Below, in pieces: positions 1 to 7,289 of a stretch of 7,726 nucleotides of DNA. The stretch comes from DATIRA01 sp964553405 (GTDB taxonomy: Bacteria > Pseudomonadota > Gammaproteobacteria > Steroidobacterales > Steroidobacteraceae): positions 1 to 7,726 of the forward strand of contig CAZKLS010000118.1 in the NCBI GenBank assembly GCA_964553405.1. Direction: 5' to 3'. A program made the position numbers and the translations under genes. The notes under the pieces are model-generated. The model was not told the origin of the DNA. It ran no database searches and was given only the letters and a program-made list of their open reading frames with translations. Each line of letters starts with the position of its first letter. The stretch's first letter is position 1.

Positions 1-712
1 GGCGGTAGCACTTGTCGTGCACGCGCTGGCTGTAGAACATCAGCGGGCGGCCCTGCCGGTCGAGGGCCGGCAGCTCGCCGAAGGTGACGATGTAGGTGAG
101 CACGCCGGTCATGACTTCGGCGATCGGCGGGCAGCCCGGGACCTTGACGATCGGCTTGCCGGTGATGACCTTGTGGATCGGCGTGGCCTGCGTCGGGTTC
201 GGCTTCGCGGCCTGCACGCAGCCCCACGAGGCGCAGGAGCCCCAGGCGATGACCGCAGCCGAATCCGCTGCGACCTCGCGTACCTTCTCGACGAACGGAC
301 GTCCGCCCGGGATGCAGAACGTGCCGTCGTTCGCGAGCGGCGGATTGCCCTCGACCGCGAGAATGTACTGGCCCTTGTAGTCGCGCATCACGTCCTCGAT
401 GCACTGCTCGGCCTGGTGGCCCGCGGCGGCCATGATCGTATCGTCGTAGTCCAGCGAAATCAGCGAAAGGATCACGTCCTTGGCCAGCGGATGCGCCGAG
501 CGGATGAAGCTCTCCGTGCAGCAGGTGCACTCGAGCCCGTGCAGCCAGATGACCGGCACGCGCGGCTTGGTCTCCATTGCGTGCGCGATCTTGCCGGCGA
601 ACGAGGGCGCGAGCCCCATCGATGCCGCGGTCAGCGAGCAGAACTTGAGGAAGCTTCTGCGCGATATGCCCTGCCGCCGGATGATCTCGTAGAAAGTCTC
701 TTGACGACCCAT
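1..712 (-). CDS. hyaA: [NiFe] hydrogenase small subunit, O2-tolerant membrane-bound type, partial (C-terminus beyond left edge)
   Basis: Electron-transfer subunit of a periplasm-facing H2-uptake hydrogenase. It carries the Fe-S chain from the Ni-Fe site in the large subunit to a membrane cytochrome b. 237 codons are visible, with no stop before the edge; the family usually has about 360 residues. A Tat signal is clear: SRRSFLK at 17-23, then a hydrophobic stretch and a likely cleavage after AHA (43-45). The proximal-cluster cysteines are C62, C65, C160 and C194, plus two extra ones: C64 (ECTCC) and C165 (CASWGC). By family knowledge these two build the [4Fe-3S] cluster of O2-tolerant enzymes such as E. 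coli HyaA and Ralstonia HoxK (mature positions 19 and 120). H232 and C235 begin the distal-cluster ligands. The medial cluster and C-terminal membrane helix lie outside. The ATG at 712 has GGGAG about 8 nt upstream. The large-subunit gene is expected next, past base 1. The symbol could equally be hupS or hoxK. Confidence 0.96.
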   Translation of the reverse strand, partial: MGRQETFYEIIRRQGISRRSFLKFCSLTAASMGLAPSFAGKIAHAMETKPRVPVIWLHGLECTCCTESFIRSAHPLAKDVILSLISLDYDDTIMAAAGHQAEQCIEDVMRDYKGQYILAVEGNPPLANDGTFCIPGGRPFVEKVREVAADSAAVIAWGSCASWGCVQAAKPNPTQATPIHKVITGKPIVKVPGCPPIAEVMTGVLTYIVTFGELPALDRQGRPLMFYSQRVHDKCYR

Positions 713-966
713 GTCCCACTCCCGGTCTTTGGTTTCCAGGTCCGAGGCTTCCGCAACACGTGCCAAAGCCTGCGAAGGATTCAGGCCGCATCTGTCGGTC
801 ACCCGGCACACCGGCCAGCCCCCACTTCGGGTGCTGCCGATAATCCCCGGATGCAGGACCAGGCTGCAGTCGGAAAACTACTTAATCCGTCAGGGGTTTG
901 CGGTGCAGCAAACCTTGGATAACGCGACTCGTTCGTATTTGGGCGGGCAGCAGCGAGCCGCGTGAC
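713..966. other. Intergenic spacer upstream of the hydrogenase gene
   Basis: 254 bp between the stop of the beta-propeller gene and the hydrogenase start, both on the minus strand. The hydrogenase promoter probably lies here, but no sigma-70 pair is convincing. On the minus strand TGGCAC-GTG-TTGC (around 753-765) looks like a sigma-54 promoter, but its spacer is two bases too short. A 7-bp inverted repeat sits at 895-914. A weaker one pairs 804-811 with 831-839 (8 bp, one bulged base). I see no small ORF with a good ribosome site. Confidence 0.5.
895..914. repeat. 7-bp perfect inverted repeat, possible terminator stem or operator
   Basis: GGTTTGC (895-901) and GCAAACC (908-914) are exact reverse complements around a 6-base loop. 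Read on the minus strand, the hairpin begins about 52 bases after the stop codon of the beta-propeller gene, where a terminator could be. No T-run follows on either strand, so a classic Rho-independent terminator is not supported. It could also be a regulator site upstream of the hydrogenase gene. Confidence 0.4.
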
Positions 967-2055
967 TTACCGCGCAGGGTCGCAGCCGTGGCAGCGCGCC
1001 CGCGGCATCACGGTGGTCGTCGCCATGCCGTCCGGTTCGCCGTTCACCTCGATCACGCGGATCGGGTCGAGGCGGGCGAGGTCGTACTGGACGATCCGGT
1101 CGGCCATCGTCGCCGCGACGTAGATGCTCGAGCCGTCGCCCGACAGCGTGAGCCCCACCGGCAGCGCGCTGCCCGGCGCGAGTCCCGCGAACGGCCGCTC
1201 GGCCGCGTCGGCGGCCAGCGGCACGTCCACCTTGCGGCGCGCGCGCTCCTTGCGGCTCGCGACGTCGAACGCGACCAGTTCGCTGGAGCCTGCGCAGCTC
1301 ACCAGCGCGGAGCGGCCGTCCGCGGTGATCGCGATCCGGATCGGGACGCCGGCAACGGGAATCTGCTCGACGATCTCGAGGCTCCCGGTATCCACGACGG
1401 CGACGTGCCCGGCGGCCCGTGCACCGACCCACAGCTGCCGCCCGTCCGGCGTCAGCGCGACGGCCTCCGAGCCTTCGCCGGTGGGCAGGTCCGCGAGCTT
1501 CCGTCCGGAGGCGAGGTCGATCACCGTCGTCGTTCCGGAGCCGATGTTGGCCACGTAGGCGCGCGTTCCCGCGGCATCGACCGCCACCATGTGGGAGACC
1601 TGCTGGCCCGTCTCGAACGCCGCGCGGACCGTACCCGGATCCGGGTCCACCAGCAGCAGCGACTGCGAGCCCTCGGCCGTGACGGCGATCTGCCGCGGCG
1701 CGTGCCAGACGACACCGTGCGGGCGCGTGTGAGGCGAGAGGTCGATGCGCCTGATTTCGCTCGCCGTCTCCAGCTCGATCAGGCTCAGCGTCGATCCGGG
1801 CCGCTCGCGCGTGCCGTAGTTGGAAACCGCGGCGAGCCGGCCGTCGGGCGACACGCTGACCTCGTGCGGCGCGAACCCTAGCTCGACAGAGGCGAGCTTG
1901 AGGCCCGAGCCCGGGTCCACCAGGTCGAGCGCATTGTCCGTCTTGCGCACGACCAGCAGCGTTTCCGACCCGGCCGCGCCGGCCGCGAGCAGCGCGATCG
2001 CCGCGCAAAAGCCGACGAGACTGTGCCGGAGCGGACGCGTATGTCGTCGAGTCAT
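967..2055 (-). CDS. Exported YVTN/YncE-like beta-propeller protein
   Basis: 362 residues. Residues 1 to about 29 form a Sec-type signal peptide: basic TRRHTRPLR, a hydrophobic core SLVGFCAAIALLAAG, then small residues. The rest is a run of propeller blades. Each has a strand followed by a turn such as SPDGR (69-73), AAGTR (161-165), TPDGR (202-206), TADGR (244-248) and SGDGS (305-309), then strands like AYVAN or IYVAA and VVDTGS- or VIDLASG-type elements. This matches the 40-residue YVTN repeat family, which includes E. coli YncE, and suggests a seven-bladed periplasmic propeller. The substrate or partner is unknown; related propellers bind proteins or DNA or are lactonase-like, and no catalytic site can be assigned. 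The C-terminus carries an unusual CHGC (C355, C358) four residues before the end; a third cysteine is C254. The ATG at 2055 has AGAGGTGAG five bases upstream. It is upstream of the hydrogenase gene on the same strand but 254 bp away, so co-transcription is uncertain. Confidence 0.88.
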   Translation of the reverse strand: MTRRHTRPLRHSLVGFCAAIALLAAGAAGSETLLVVRKTDNALDLVDPGSGLKLASVELGFAPHEVSVSPDGRLAAVSNYGTRERPGSTLSLIELETASEIRRIDLSPHTRPHGVVWHAPRQIAVTAEGSQSLLLVDPDPGTVRAAFETGQQVSHMVAVDAAGTRAYVANIGSGTTTVIDLASGRKLADLPTGEGSEAVALTPDGRQLWVGARAAGHVAVVDTGSLEIVEQIPVAGVPIRIAITADGRSALVSCAGSSELVAFDVASRKERARRKVDVPLAADAAERPFAGLAPGSALPVGLTLSGDGSSIYVAATMADRIVQYDLARLDPIRVIEVNGEPDGMATTTVMPRARCHGCDPAR

Positions 2056-2211
2056 CTGATCTCACCTCTGTTCGCGATCACCGCGGGCCACCCGGTCCCG
2101 GCCGGCGGCCTGAACGGTGGGTCTTTGCAGATAGCCATCCATTATTGGCCGGCGGCCGTCAGCGTGACCTAGGCTTGCCCCGGTTCGCAAGACCGACCGA
2201 AGGAGGATCAC
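2056..2211. promoter_or_regulatory. Divergent promoter region between beta-propeller and carbonic anhydrase genes
   Basis: 156 bp separating two divergently read genes, so both promoters should be here. The only AT-rich spot is 2139-2147; on the minus strand it gives AATAAT (2146 to 2141), a plausible -10 for the propeller gene, but no matching -35 is seen. A 5-bp inverted repeat CTTGC/GCAAG (2174-2178, 2187-2191) lies just upstream of the carbonic anhydrase ribosome site. Neither promoter can be assigned firmly. Confidence 0.4.
2201..2206 (+). promoter_or_regulatory. Ribosome binding site for the carbonic anhydrase gene
   Basis: A perfect AGGAGG lies five bases before the GTG at 2212. It fixes this GTG as the start and predicts strong translation. 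Confidence 0.85.
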
Positions 2212-2764
<553 letters not shown>

Positions 2765-2790
<26 letters not shown>

Positions 2791-3526
2791 CTCGCCCGGA
2801 CCGGGCGAGGCCGGCCGTCATCGCCGAGAGGCTCGTGCGCTGGCGGCCGTGCTCGTCGAAATTGGCCGGGTCCAGCCAGCAGCGCAGGCAGACGTCGAGC
2901 GCCGGCCAGTCCGCATCGATGATCGAGTACCAGGCCGTGTCGCGGTTGCGGCCCTTGTAGACGAGCGCCTGCCGGAAGACGCCCTCGAACGTGAATCCGA
3001 GCCGCAGGGCGGCCGCGCGCGAGGCGCCGTTCAGCGCGTCGCATTTCCATTCGCAGCGGCGATAGCCCAGGTCGAACAGCTGGCGGATCATCAGGTAGAT
3101 CGCCTCGGTGGCGGCGGCCTGTCGCTGCAGCAGCGGCGAGAACGCCAGGTGCCCGATCTCCGCGACGCCGTCGCCGGGGTTGATTCTCAGGTACGAGGCG
3201 ACCCCGACGGGTCGCGATGTCGCGCGGTCCACGATCGTGAAGAACAGCGGGTCGGCGCTACGGGACTGTGCTTCCAGCCACTCGCGATACGCGCCGGCGG
3301 TCGGAAACGGTCCGTAGCCCAGGTAGGTCCACATCCTGCCCTCGCCGTCGAGCGCGACGGCCTCGAACAGCGACTGCGCGTGGCGCGAAGCATCCAGCGG
3401 CTCGACTATGCAGAGCCGTCCCGGCAGGGATTGCCGCGGCGGCAGCGGCGGCGGCCTCCAATCGGGAACAGCCGCGCCGATCGGCTGGCCGAGCGAGTTG
3501 ACCCGCGGTCCGCCGTGCGCGCTCAC
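2765..3526 (-). CDS. GNAT-family N-acetyltransferase (RimJ/RimL-like)
   Basis: 253 residues if it begins at the GTG at 3526. That GTG overlaps the TGA of the ABC exporter gene (shared GTGA) and has AGGA seven bases upstream. The protein transfers an acetyl group from acetyl-CoA to an unknown amine. The N-terminal 40 residues are proline-rich. The GNAT fold runs from about 37 to 205: the beta4 strand VAEIGHLAFSP (121-131), the acetyl-CoA loop and helix QRQAAATEAIYLM (134-146), then RRCEWKCDALNGASRAAALRLGF-type sequence (156-178) with the Asn and helix typical of the C-terminal half, and EGVFRQ (181-186). The loop lacks the usual Q/RxxGxG/A glycine and has AAATEA instead. I recall the same ATEA-type loop in a RimJ/RimL-like subfamily with an NxxSRAAALRLGF stretch, so it is probably not a defect. 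About 45 residues follow the domain. The gene is translationally coupled to the exporter, and its 3' end overlaps the carbonic anhydrase gene on the other strand. Confidence 0.88.
3523..3526 (-). other. GTGA stop/start overlap coupling exporter and acetyltransferase
   Basis: On the minus strand the four bases GTGA hold the GTG start of the GNAT gene and the TGA stop of the ABC exporter gene. Such overlaps usually mean that ribosomes finishing the first gene start the second, keeping the two proteins in step. Confidence 0.8.
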
Positions 3527-5322
3527 GCCGCGGTCCTGCCGTCCCGATCCGCTTCGGAGAACTGCAGTGCGGCGAGCCGCGCATACAGCGGGCTCTGCAC
3601 TAGCAGTTCCGCGTGTGTGCCGGTCGCGACGATCCGGCCTGCGTCCATCACCACGATGCGGTCCGCCTTCAGCACCGTCGCGAGCCGATGTGCGATCACG
3701 ATCGTGGTCCTGCCCTTCATCAACTGCTCCAGTGCCGATTGCACCAGTCGTTCGCTCTCGGCATCGAGCGAGCTCGTGGCCTCGTCCAGCAGCAGTATCG
3801 GCGGGTCGCGCAGTATCGCCCGGGCGATCGCGATGCGCTGGCGCTGCCCACCCGAGAGGCGCGTGCCGCGCTCGCCGAGAAAACTGTCGTAGCCATCGGG
3901 CAGCTGGCGCAGGAACCCGTCGGCCGCCGCGGCGCGGGCCGCGGCCTCGACTTCGTCGTCGCTGGCATCGGGCCGGCCGTAGCGGATGTTCTCGCGGGCG
4001 CTCGCCGCGAACAGCACCGTGTCCTGGGGCACGACCCCGATGCGGTTGCGCACGGCCTTCGGGTCGGCACTTCGGATGTCGACGCCGTCGATCAGGATGC
4101 GGCCCTGGTCGGGGTCGTAGAAGCGCAGCAGCAGCTGGAAGCTGGTGCTCTTTCCGGCGCCGGAGGGCCCGACGAATGCGACCGTCTCGCCCGGCGTCAC
4201 CACGAGGTCGAAGTCGTCGAGCGCGCGCTGTCCGGGGCGCGACGGGTAACAGAAGACGACGTGCTCGTAGCGGATCGCGCCGCGGCCGGGAACCGGCAGC
4301 GGCACCGGCGCCGGTGGCGCCGCGATCGCCGGCGCGGCGTCGCGCAGTTCCACCAGCCGCTCCATGGCGCCGGCGGCCCGCTGCAGTTCGCCCCACATCT
4401 CGCTGAGCGATGCGGCGGAGGCGGCGGCGTAGCCGGAGTAGAGCAGGAACTGCCCCAGCTGCCCGCCAGTGAGGCGTCCCAGGATCACGTCGTGGGCCCC
4501 GACCCACAGCACGACCGTGATGCCGGCGAAGATCAGCACCACCGAGATCGCGGTCAGCGCCGAGCGGACCCGCGTGCGGTGGACGGCGGCGTGGAAGGAA
4601 TCCTCGACGGCCGCGCCGAAGCGCCGGCTGCTGGCGTCCTCGAGCGTGTAGGCCTGCACCGTCTGTATCGCGTTCAGCGCTTCGCCGGCGAGTCCGCTGG
4701 TGTCGGCGATGCGGTCCTGGGAGGCGCGGGACAGCGTCCGGACCCGACGGCCGAGCGCGATCAGCGGCAGGATGATGGCCGGGATCATCAGCACCATCAG
4801 CCCGGCGAGCTTGAGGCTGGTCACGGTCATCAGCAGCAGGCTGCCCGCGAGCGTGATCGAGGAGCGCAGGATGATCGACAGGTTCACGCCGGCGATGGAC
4901 TGCACCAGCGTCGTGTCGGCGGTGAGCCGGGAGAGCACTTCGCCGGTGCGGGTGACCTCGAAGAACCCCGGGTCCATCCGTACGACCCGGTCATAGACGT
5001 CGCGTCGCAGGTCGGCGATCACGCGCTCGCCGAGCCAGGTGACGAGGTAGAAGCGCAGCGCGGCGAACGTGCCGAATATGCCCGCGGCACCCAGGAAGCC
5101 GAGAAAGTAGCGGTTGATCGTCGAGGCGCTGCGTGAGCCGAGGCCCTCGTCGATCAGGTAGCGCAGCGCGACCGGCAGCGCGAGCAGCGCCGCGGCTGCC
5201 GCGAGCAGCGCGATCAGGGCCAGCGCCATCGTGCCGCGATAGCGCGCGAGATACGGCTTCAGTGCGCGCAGTGGCCGCAGTGATCGACTCAGCGGGCGGT
5301 CGGCTGTAGCGGTTTCAGACAT
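3523..5322 (-). CDS. ABC exporter half-transporter, fused permease and ATPase (MsbA-related)
   Basis: 599 residues, the normal size for a homodimeric type IV ABC exporter of the inner membrane. The N-terminal domain has about six hydrophobic helices, near 31-54, 72-97, 143-165, 168-192, 254-278 and 288-308. The ATPase domain starts near 348 and is complete: A-loop tyrosine Y359, Walker A GPSGAGKS (385-392), Q-loop Q433, signature LSGGQ (489-493), Walker B ILLLDE (509-514, catalytic E514), D-loop SLDA (518-521) and H-loop H545. All key residues are intact, so it should be active. It resembles the MsbA-related exporters of proteobacteria. Lipid, peptide or drug substrates are all possible and the sequence does not decide; the essential msbA itself is usually beside lpxK, which is absent here. 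The ATG at 5322 has only a weak GGGA upstream, in a small CGGGA/TCCCG inverted repeat (5323-5333). It is the first gene of an operon with the GNAT gene. Confidence 0.94.
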   Translation of the reverse strand: MSETATADRPLSRSLRPLRALKPYLARYRGTMALALIALLAAAAALLALPVALRYLIDEGLGSRSASTINRYFLGFLGAAGIFGTFAALRFYLVTWLGERVIADLRRDVYDRVVRMDPGFFEVTRTGEVLSRLTADTTLVQSIAGVNLSIILRSSITLAGSLLLMTVTSLKLAGLMVLMIPAIILPLIALGRRVRTLSRASQDRIADTSGLAGEALNAIQTVQAYTLEDASSRRFGAAVEDSFHAAVHRTRVRSALTAISVVLIFAGITVVLWVGAHDVILGRLTGGQLGQFLLYSGYAAASAASLSEMWGELQRAAGAMERLVELRDAAPAIAAPPAPVPLPVPGRGAIRYEHVVFCYPSRPGQRALDDFDLVVTPGETVAFVGPSGAGKSTSFQLLLRFYDPDQGRILIDGVDIRSADPKAVRNRIGVVPQDTVLFAASARENIRYGRPDASDDEVEAAARAAAADGFLRQLPDGYDSFLGERGTRLSGGQRQRIAIARAILRDPPILLLDEATSSLDAESERLVQSALEQLMKGRTTIVIAHRLATVLKADRIVVMDAGRIVATGTHAELLVQSPLYARLAALQFSEADRDGRTAA

Positions 5323-5369
5323 CGGGATTCCCGGCGGCAGAGCACGAACTCTAGCCTGCCTGCGCGTTC

Positions 5370-5388
5370 CGGGTCAGTGCCTGACTCG
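5370..5388. repeat. 19-bp near-perfect inverted repeat, operator-like
   Basis: CGGGTCAG (5370-5377) pairs with CTGACTCG (5381-5388) around TGC, with a single G-T mismatch. It overlaps the candidate -35 box of the exporter operon, which is where a repressor would bind. No known regulator site is recognised. Confidence 0.45.
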
Positions 5389-5407
5389 AATCGCCGGTGC
5401 CGGCGGC

Positions 5408-5427
5408 GTTGCCGGCAGGGCGGCAAC
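5408..5427. repeat. 7-bp perfect inverted repeat upstream of the gamma-glutamyltransferase gene
   Basis: GTTGCCG (5408-5414) and CGGCAAC (5421-5427) are exact reverse complements with a 6-base loop. It lies about 59 bases before the start codon. It could be an operator or a leader hairpin, or chance in GC-rich DNA. Confidence 0.4.
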
Positions 5428-5475
5428 TGCGGCAGTCTCCGTTCTTCGAACCTGCGTGACCCGGTGTCTCCCGGC

Positions 5476-5483
5476 GGGAGAGG
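5476..5483 (+). promoter_or_regulatory. Ribosome binding site deciding the gamma-glutamyltransferase start
   Basis: GGGAGAGG lies just before the ATG at 5486, with GGGAG five bases away. The in-frame ATG at 5456 has no comparable site, and starting there would put ten extra residues ahead of the lipoprotein signal. The ATG at 5486 is therefore preferred. Confidence 0.75.
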
Positions 5484-5485
5484 TG

Positions 5486-7270
5486 ATGAGACGAACTTCG
5501 AGCTTCAGTTGTCACCGCGCCGCCGCTGGCGAGGTCCGGCGGCTCCGCTGGCCGCTGGCGCTGCTGCTCGGCGCGGTCGCGCTGGGCGGTTGCCGGCAGC
5601 CAGAGCCCAGGGAGGCCCCGGCCCCTGCCGGGCCACCGGCCGCTGCGGTCGCCTCAGCCGGTGTCGCCGCGGCGAACCCGATGGCGGTTGAAGCGGGCCT
5701 CGAGATCCTGACGGCGGGCGGTACCGCCGCCGACGCGGCCGTGGCGGTTCAGGCGGTGCTCGGCCTCGTGGAGCCGCAGAGTTCCGGGATCGGTGGCGGA
5801 GCCTTCATGCTCTACTACGAGGCGGCGAGCGGACGGATCACCGCGTTCAACGGCCGGGAGACGGCCCCTGCGGCCGCCACGCCCGGGATGTTCCTGGGCG
5901 AAGACGGCCAGCCGCTCGGCTACCGGGACGCGGTACTGAGCGGCCGCTCGACCGGGGTGCCCGGGGTGCTGCCGATGCTCGGCGCGGCGCATGCGCGTTT
6001 CGGCCGGCTCGGCTGGGCGGAGCTCCTGCGGCCCGCCATCAGGCTGGCGGAGGACGGATTCGCCGTGCCGCAGCGGCTCGCGCGCTTCGCCGGCAGCGAT
6101 TTTCCTCAAGCGAAGCTCCCGGACGTCCGTGCGCTGTTCTCGCGACCCGACGGCGAGGTCGTGCAGGCCGGCGACACGCTGCGGAACCCAGCCTACGCCG
6201 CGACGCTGCGGACGATTGCCGAGCATGGACCGCGCGCCCAGCTCGAGGGGCCGCTGGCCGAGGCGATCGTCGGCAGCACCCGGGCCGAGCCGCGCCCCGG
6301 GAGCCTGTCACTCGAGGACCTGAGCGCCTACCAGCCCGGGATCTCGGACCCGCTCTGCAGGCCGTATCTCGTGTATGTCGTCTGCGTGCCGCCCCCGCCT
6401 TCGAGTGGCGTGTCGCTGCTGCAGCTGCTGGCGATCCTCGAGCACACCGACATCGCCGAGCGGGGTCCCGGCGATCCGCAGGCCTGGTACCTGTTCGCGG
6501 AGGCGAGCCGGCTGATGTATGCGGACAGGGATCGCTACGTCGCCGACCCGACGTTCGTCGAGGTGCCGGTAGCGGGCCTGCTCGATCCATCCTACGTGGC
6601 CGCGCGAGCCGCCCTGATCGGCGAGCGCGCCGGTCCCCCGCCAGCGCCGGGCGAGCCGCCCGGCGTGCGTCGCGGGCGGGACGCCACCTCGGAACCGGCC
6701 GGAACCAGCCATTTCGTCATCGTGGATCGCGCGGGCAACGTGGCCTCGATGACGACGTCGGTGGAGTCGCTGTTCGGATCCGGCCGGGTCGTTGGCGGGT
6801 TCGTGCTCAACAACCAGCTCACCGACTTCTCGTTCACGGCGACCGACGCCGGGCTGCCGGTGGCGAATGCCGTGGCGCCGGGCAAGCGGCCGCGTTCGTC
6901 GATGTCGCCGGTGATCGTGCTCGATCGGCAGGGGCGCGTATACGCGGCGCTCGGCTCACCGGGCGGATCGGCGATCCTCGCCTACAACGCCAAGGCGCTG
7001 GTCGGGCTGCTGGCCTGGGAGCTGCCGCTGCAGCAGGCGATCGAGCTGCCGAACCTCTACGCGCGCGGCGAGAATTTCTACGGCGAGGAGGGCAAGTTCC
7101 CGCCGCAGGTCCTCACTGCGCTGGCCGGGCGTGGCGTGACGGTCAAGGCCGGACGCGGCGAGAACTCCGGGCTGCACGGCATCCGCAAGACGGCCGCCGG
7201 AGACTACCAGGGCGCGGCCGACCCGCGCCGCGAGGGCGTCTGGCGCAGGCTCGACGACCCGCAGCCGTAA
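5486..7270 (+). CDS. ggt: Gamma-glutamyltransferase, predicted lipoprotein
   Basis: 594 residues from the preferred start; a start at 5456 would add ten. The enzyme cleaves or transfers the gamma-glutamyl group of glutathione and similar compounds outside the cytoplasm, and it matures by self-cleavage into two subunits. Basic residues and a hydrophobic run (22-33) precede the lipobox LGGC with C36, so it is probably lipid-anchored; a Pro/Ala-rich linker follows (37-56). Family motifs are present: NGRETAP (122-128, substrate-carboxylate Arg124), the nucleophile and cleavage site T407 in TSHF, LNNQLTDFS (441-449), RSSMSP (470-475) and GSPGGS (490-495). The usual TTH at the nucleophile is TSH here, and the residue matching E. 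coli Asn411 is Glu427, as in Bacillus enzymes. The loop between DFS and KRP is about five residues shorter than in E. coli, so the lid over the active site is probably reduced. The gene is divergent from the ABC exporter and convergent with the barrel gene, 19 bp away. A related acylase activity cannot be excluded. Confidence 0.93.
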   Translation: MRRTSSFSCHRAAAGEVRRLRWPLALLLGAVALGGCRQPEPREAPAPAGPPAAAVASAGVAAANPMAVEAGLEILTAGGTAADAAVAVQAVLGLVEPQSSGIGGGAFMLYYEAASGRITAFNGRETAPAAATPGMFLGEDGQPLGYRDAVLSGRSTGVPGVLPMLGAAHARFGRLGWAELLRPAIRLAEDGFAVPQRLARFAGSDFPQAKLPDVRALFSRPDGEVVQAGDTLRNPAYAATLRTIAEHGPRAQLEGPLAEAIVGSTRAEPRPGSLSLEDLSAYQPGISDPLCRPYLVYVVCVPPPPSSGVSLLQLLAILEHTDIAERGPGDPQAWYLFAEASRLMYADRDRYVADPTFVEVPVAGLLDPSYVAARAALIGERAGPPPAPGEPPGVRRGRDATSEPAGTSHFVIVDRAGNVASMTTSVESLFGSGRVVGGFVLNNQLTDFSFTATDAGLPVANAVAPGKRPRSSMSPVIVLDRQGRVYAALGSPGGSAILAYNAKALVGLLAWELPLQQAIELPNLYARGENFYGEEGKFPPQVLTALAGRGVTVKAGRGENSGLHGIRKTAAGDYQGAADPRREGVWRRLDDPQP

Positions 7271-7289
7271 CCGGCGGAAGGCAACGCGC

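Larger units (their letters stand above)
5323..5485. promoter_or_regulatory. Divergent promoter region between ABC exporter and gamma-glutamyltransferase genes
   Basis: 163 bp that should hold promoters for both flanking genes. On the minus strand CTGACC (5377 to 5372), 18 bases, then TAGAGT (5353 to 5348) is a possible sigma-70 promoter for the exporter, matching four of six bases in each box and giving a leader of about 20 bases. Its -35 lies inside the inverted repeat at 5370-5388. No convincing promoter is seen for the plus-strand gene. A second inverted repeat is at 5408-5427. Confidence 0.4.

Noticed and set aside
753..765. Sigma-54-like promoter TGGCAC-GTG-TTGC on the minus strand upstream of the hydrogenase gene
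   Set aside because: Both half-elements match, but the spacer is 3 bases instead of 5. Sigma-54 promoters are very strict about the GG-to-GC distance, so this is probably chance.
17..922. 301-residue plus-strand open frame antisense to the hydrogenase gene
   Set aside because: No family features; the opposite strand encodes a clear hydrogenase with all expected ligands.
979..990. Possible c-type haem site (CHGC) at the end of the propeller protein
   Set aside because: Haem attachment needs CxxCH; here Asp follows the second Cys.
890..2065. 391-residue open frame on the minus strand overlapping the propeller gene
   Set aside because: It is a frame-shifted shadow: Arg/Gly/Ala-rich, no domain, and the overlapping frame has a signal peptide, propeller repeats and a good ribosome site.
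3460..3526. Degenerate acetyl-CoA loop as a sign that the GNAT protein is inactive
   Set aside because: The missing glycines (AAATEA form) appear to be usual in a RimJ/RimL-like subfamily with the same downstream NxxSRAAALRLGF stretch, so loss of function is not supported.
3527..4507. Extension of the GNAT frame upstream into the ABC exporter gene, giving a 580-residue fusion
   Set aside because: Residues before the GTG at 3526 are low-complexity shadow sequence of the exporter's ATPase domain; the GTGA overlap gives a natural start.
3613..5136. 507-residue plus-strand open frame antisense to the ABC exporter
   Set aside because: Its composition (Arg, Gly, Gln, His, Ala rich, no motifs) is that expected for the antisense of a GC-rich gene; the minus-strand frame has every ABC motif.
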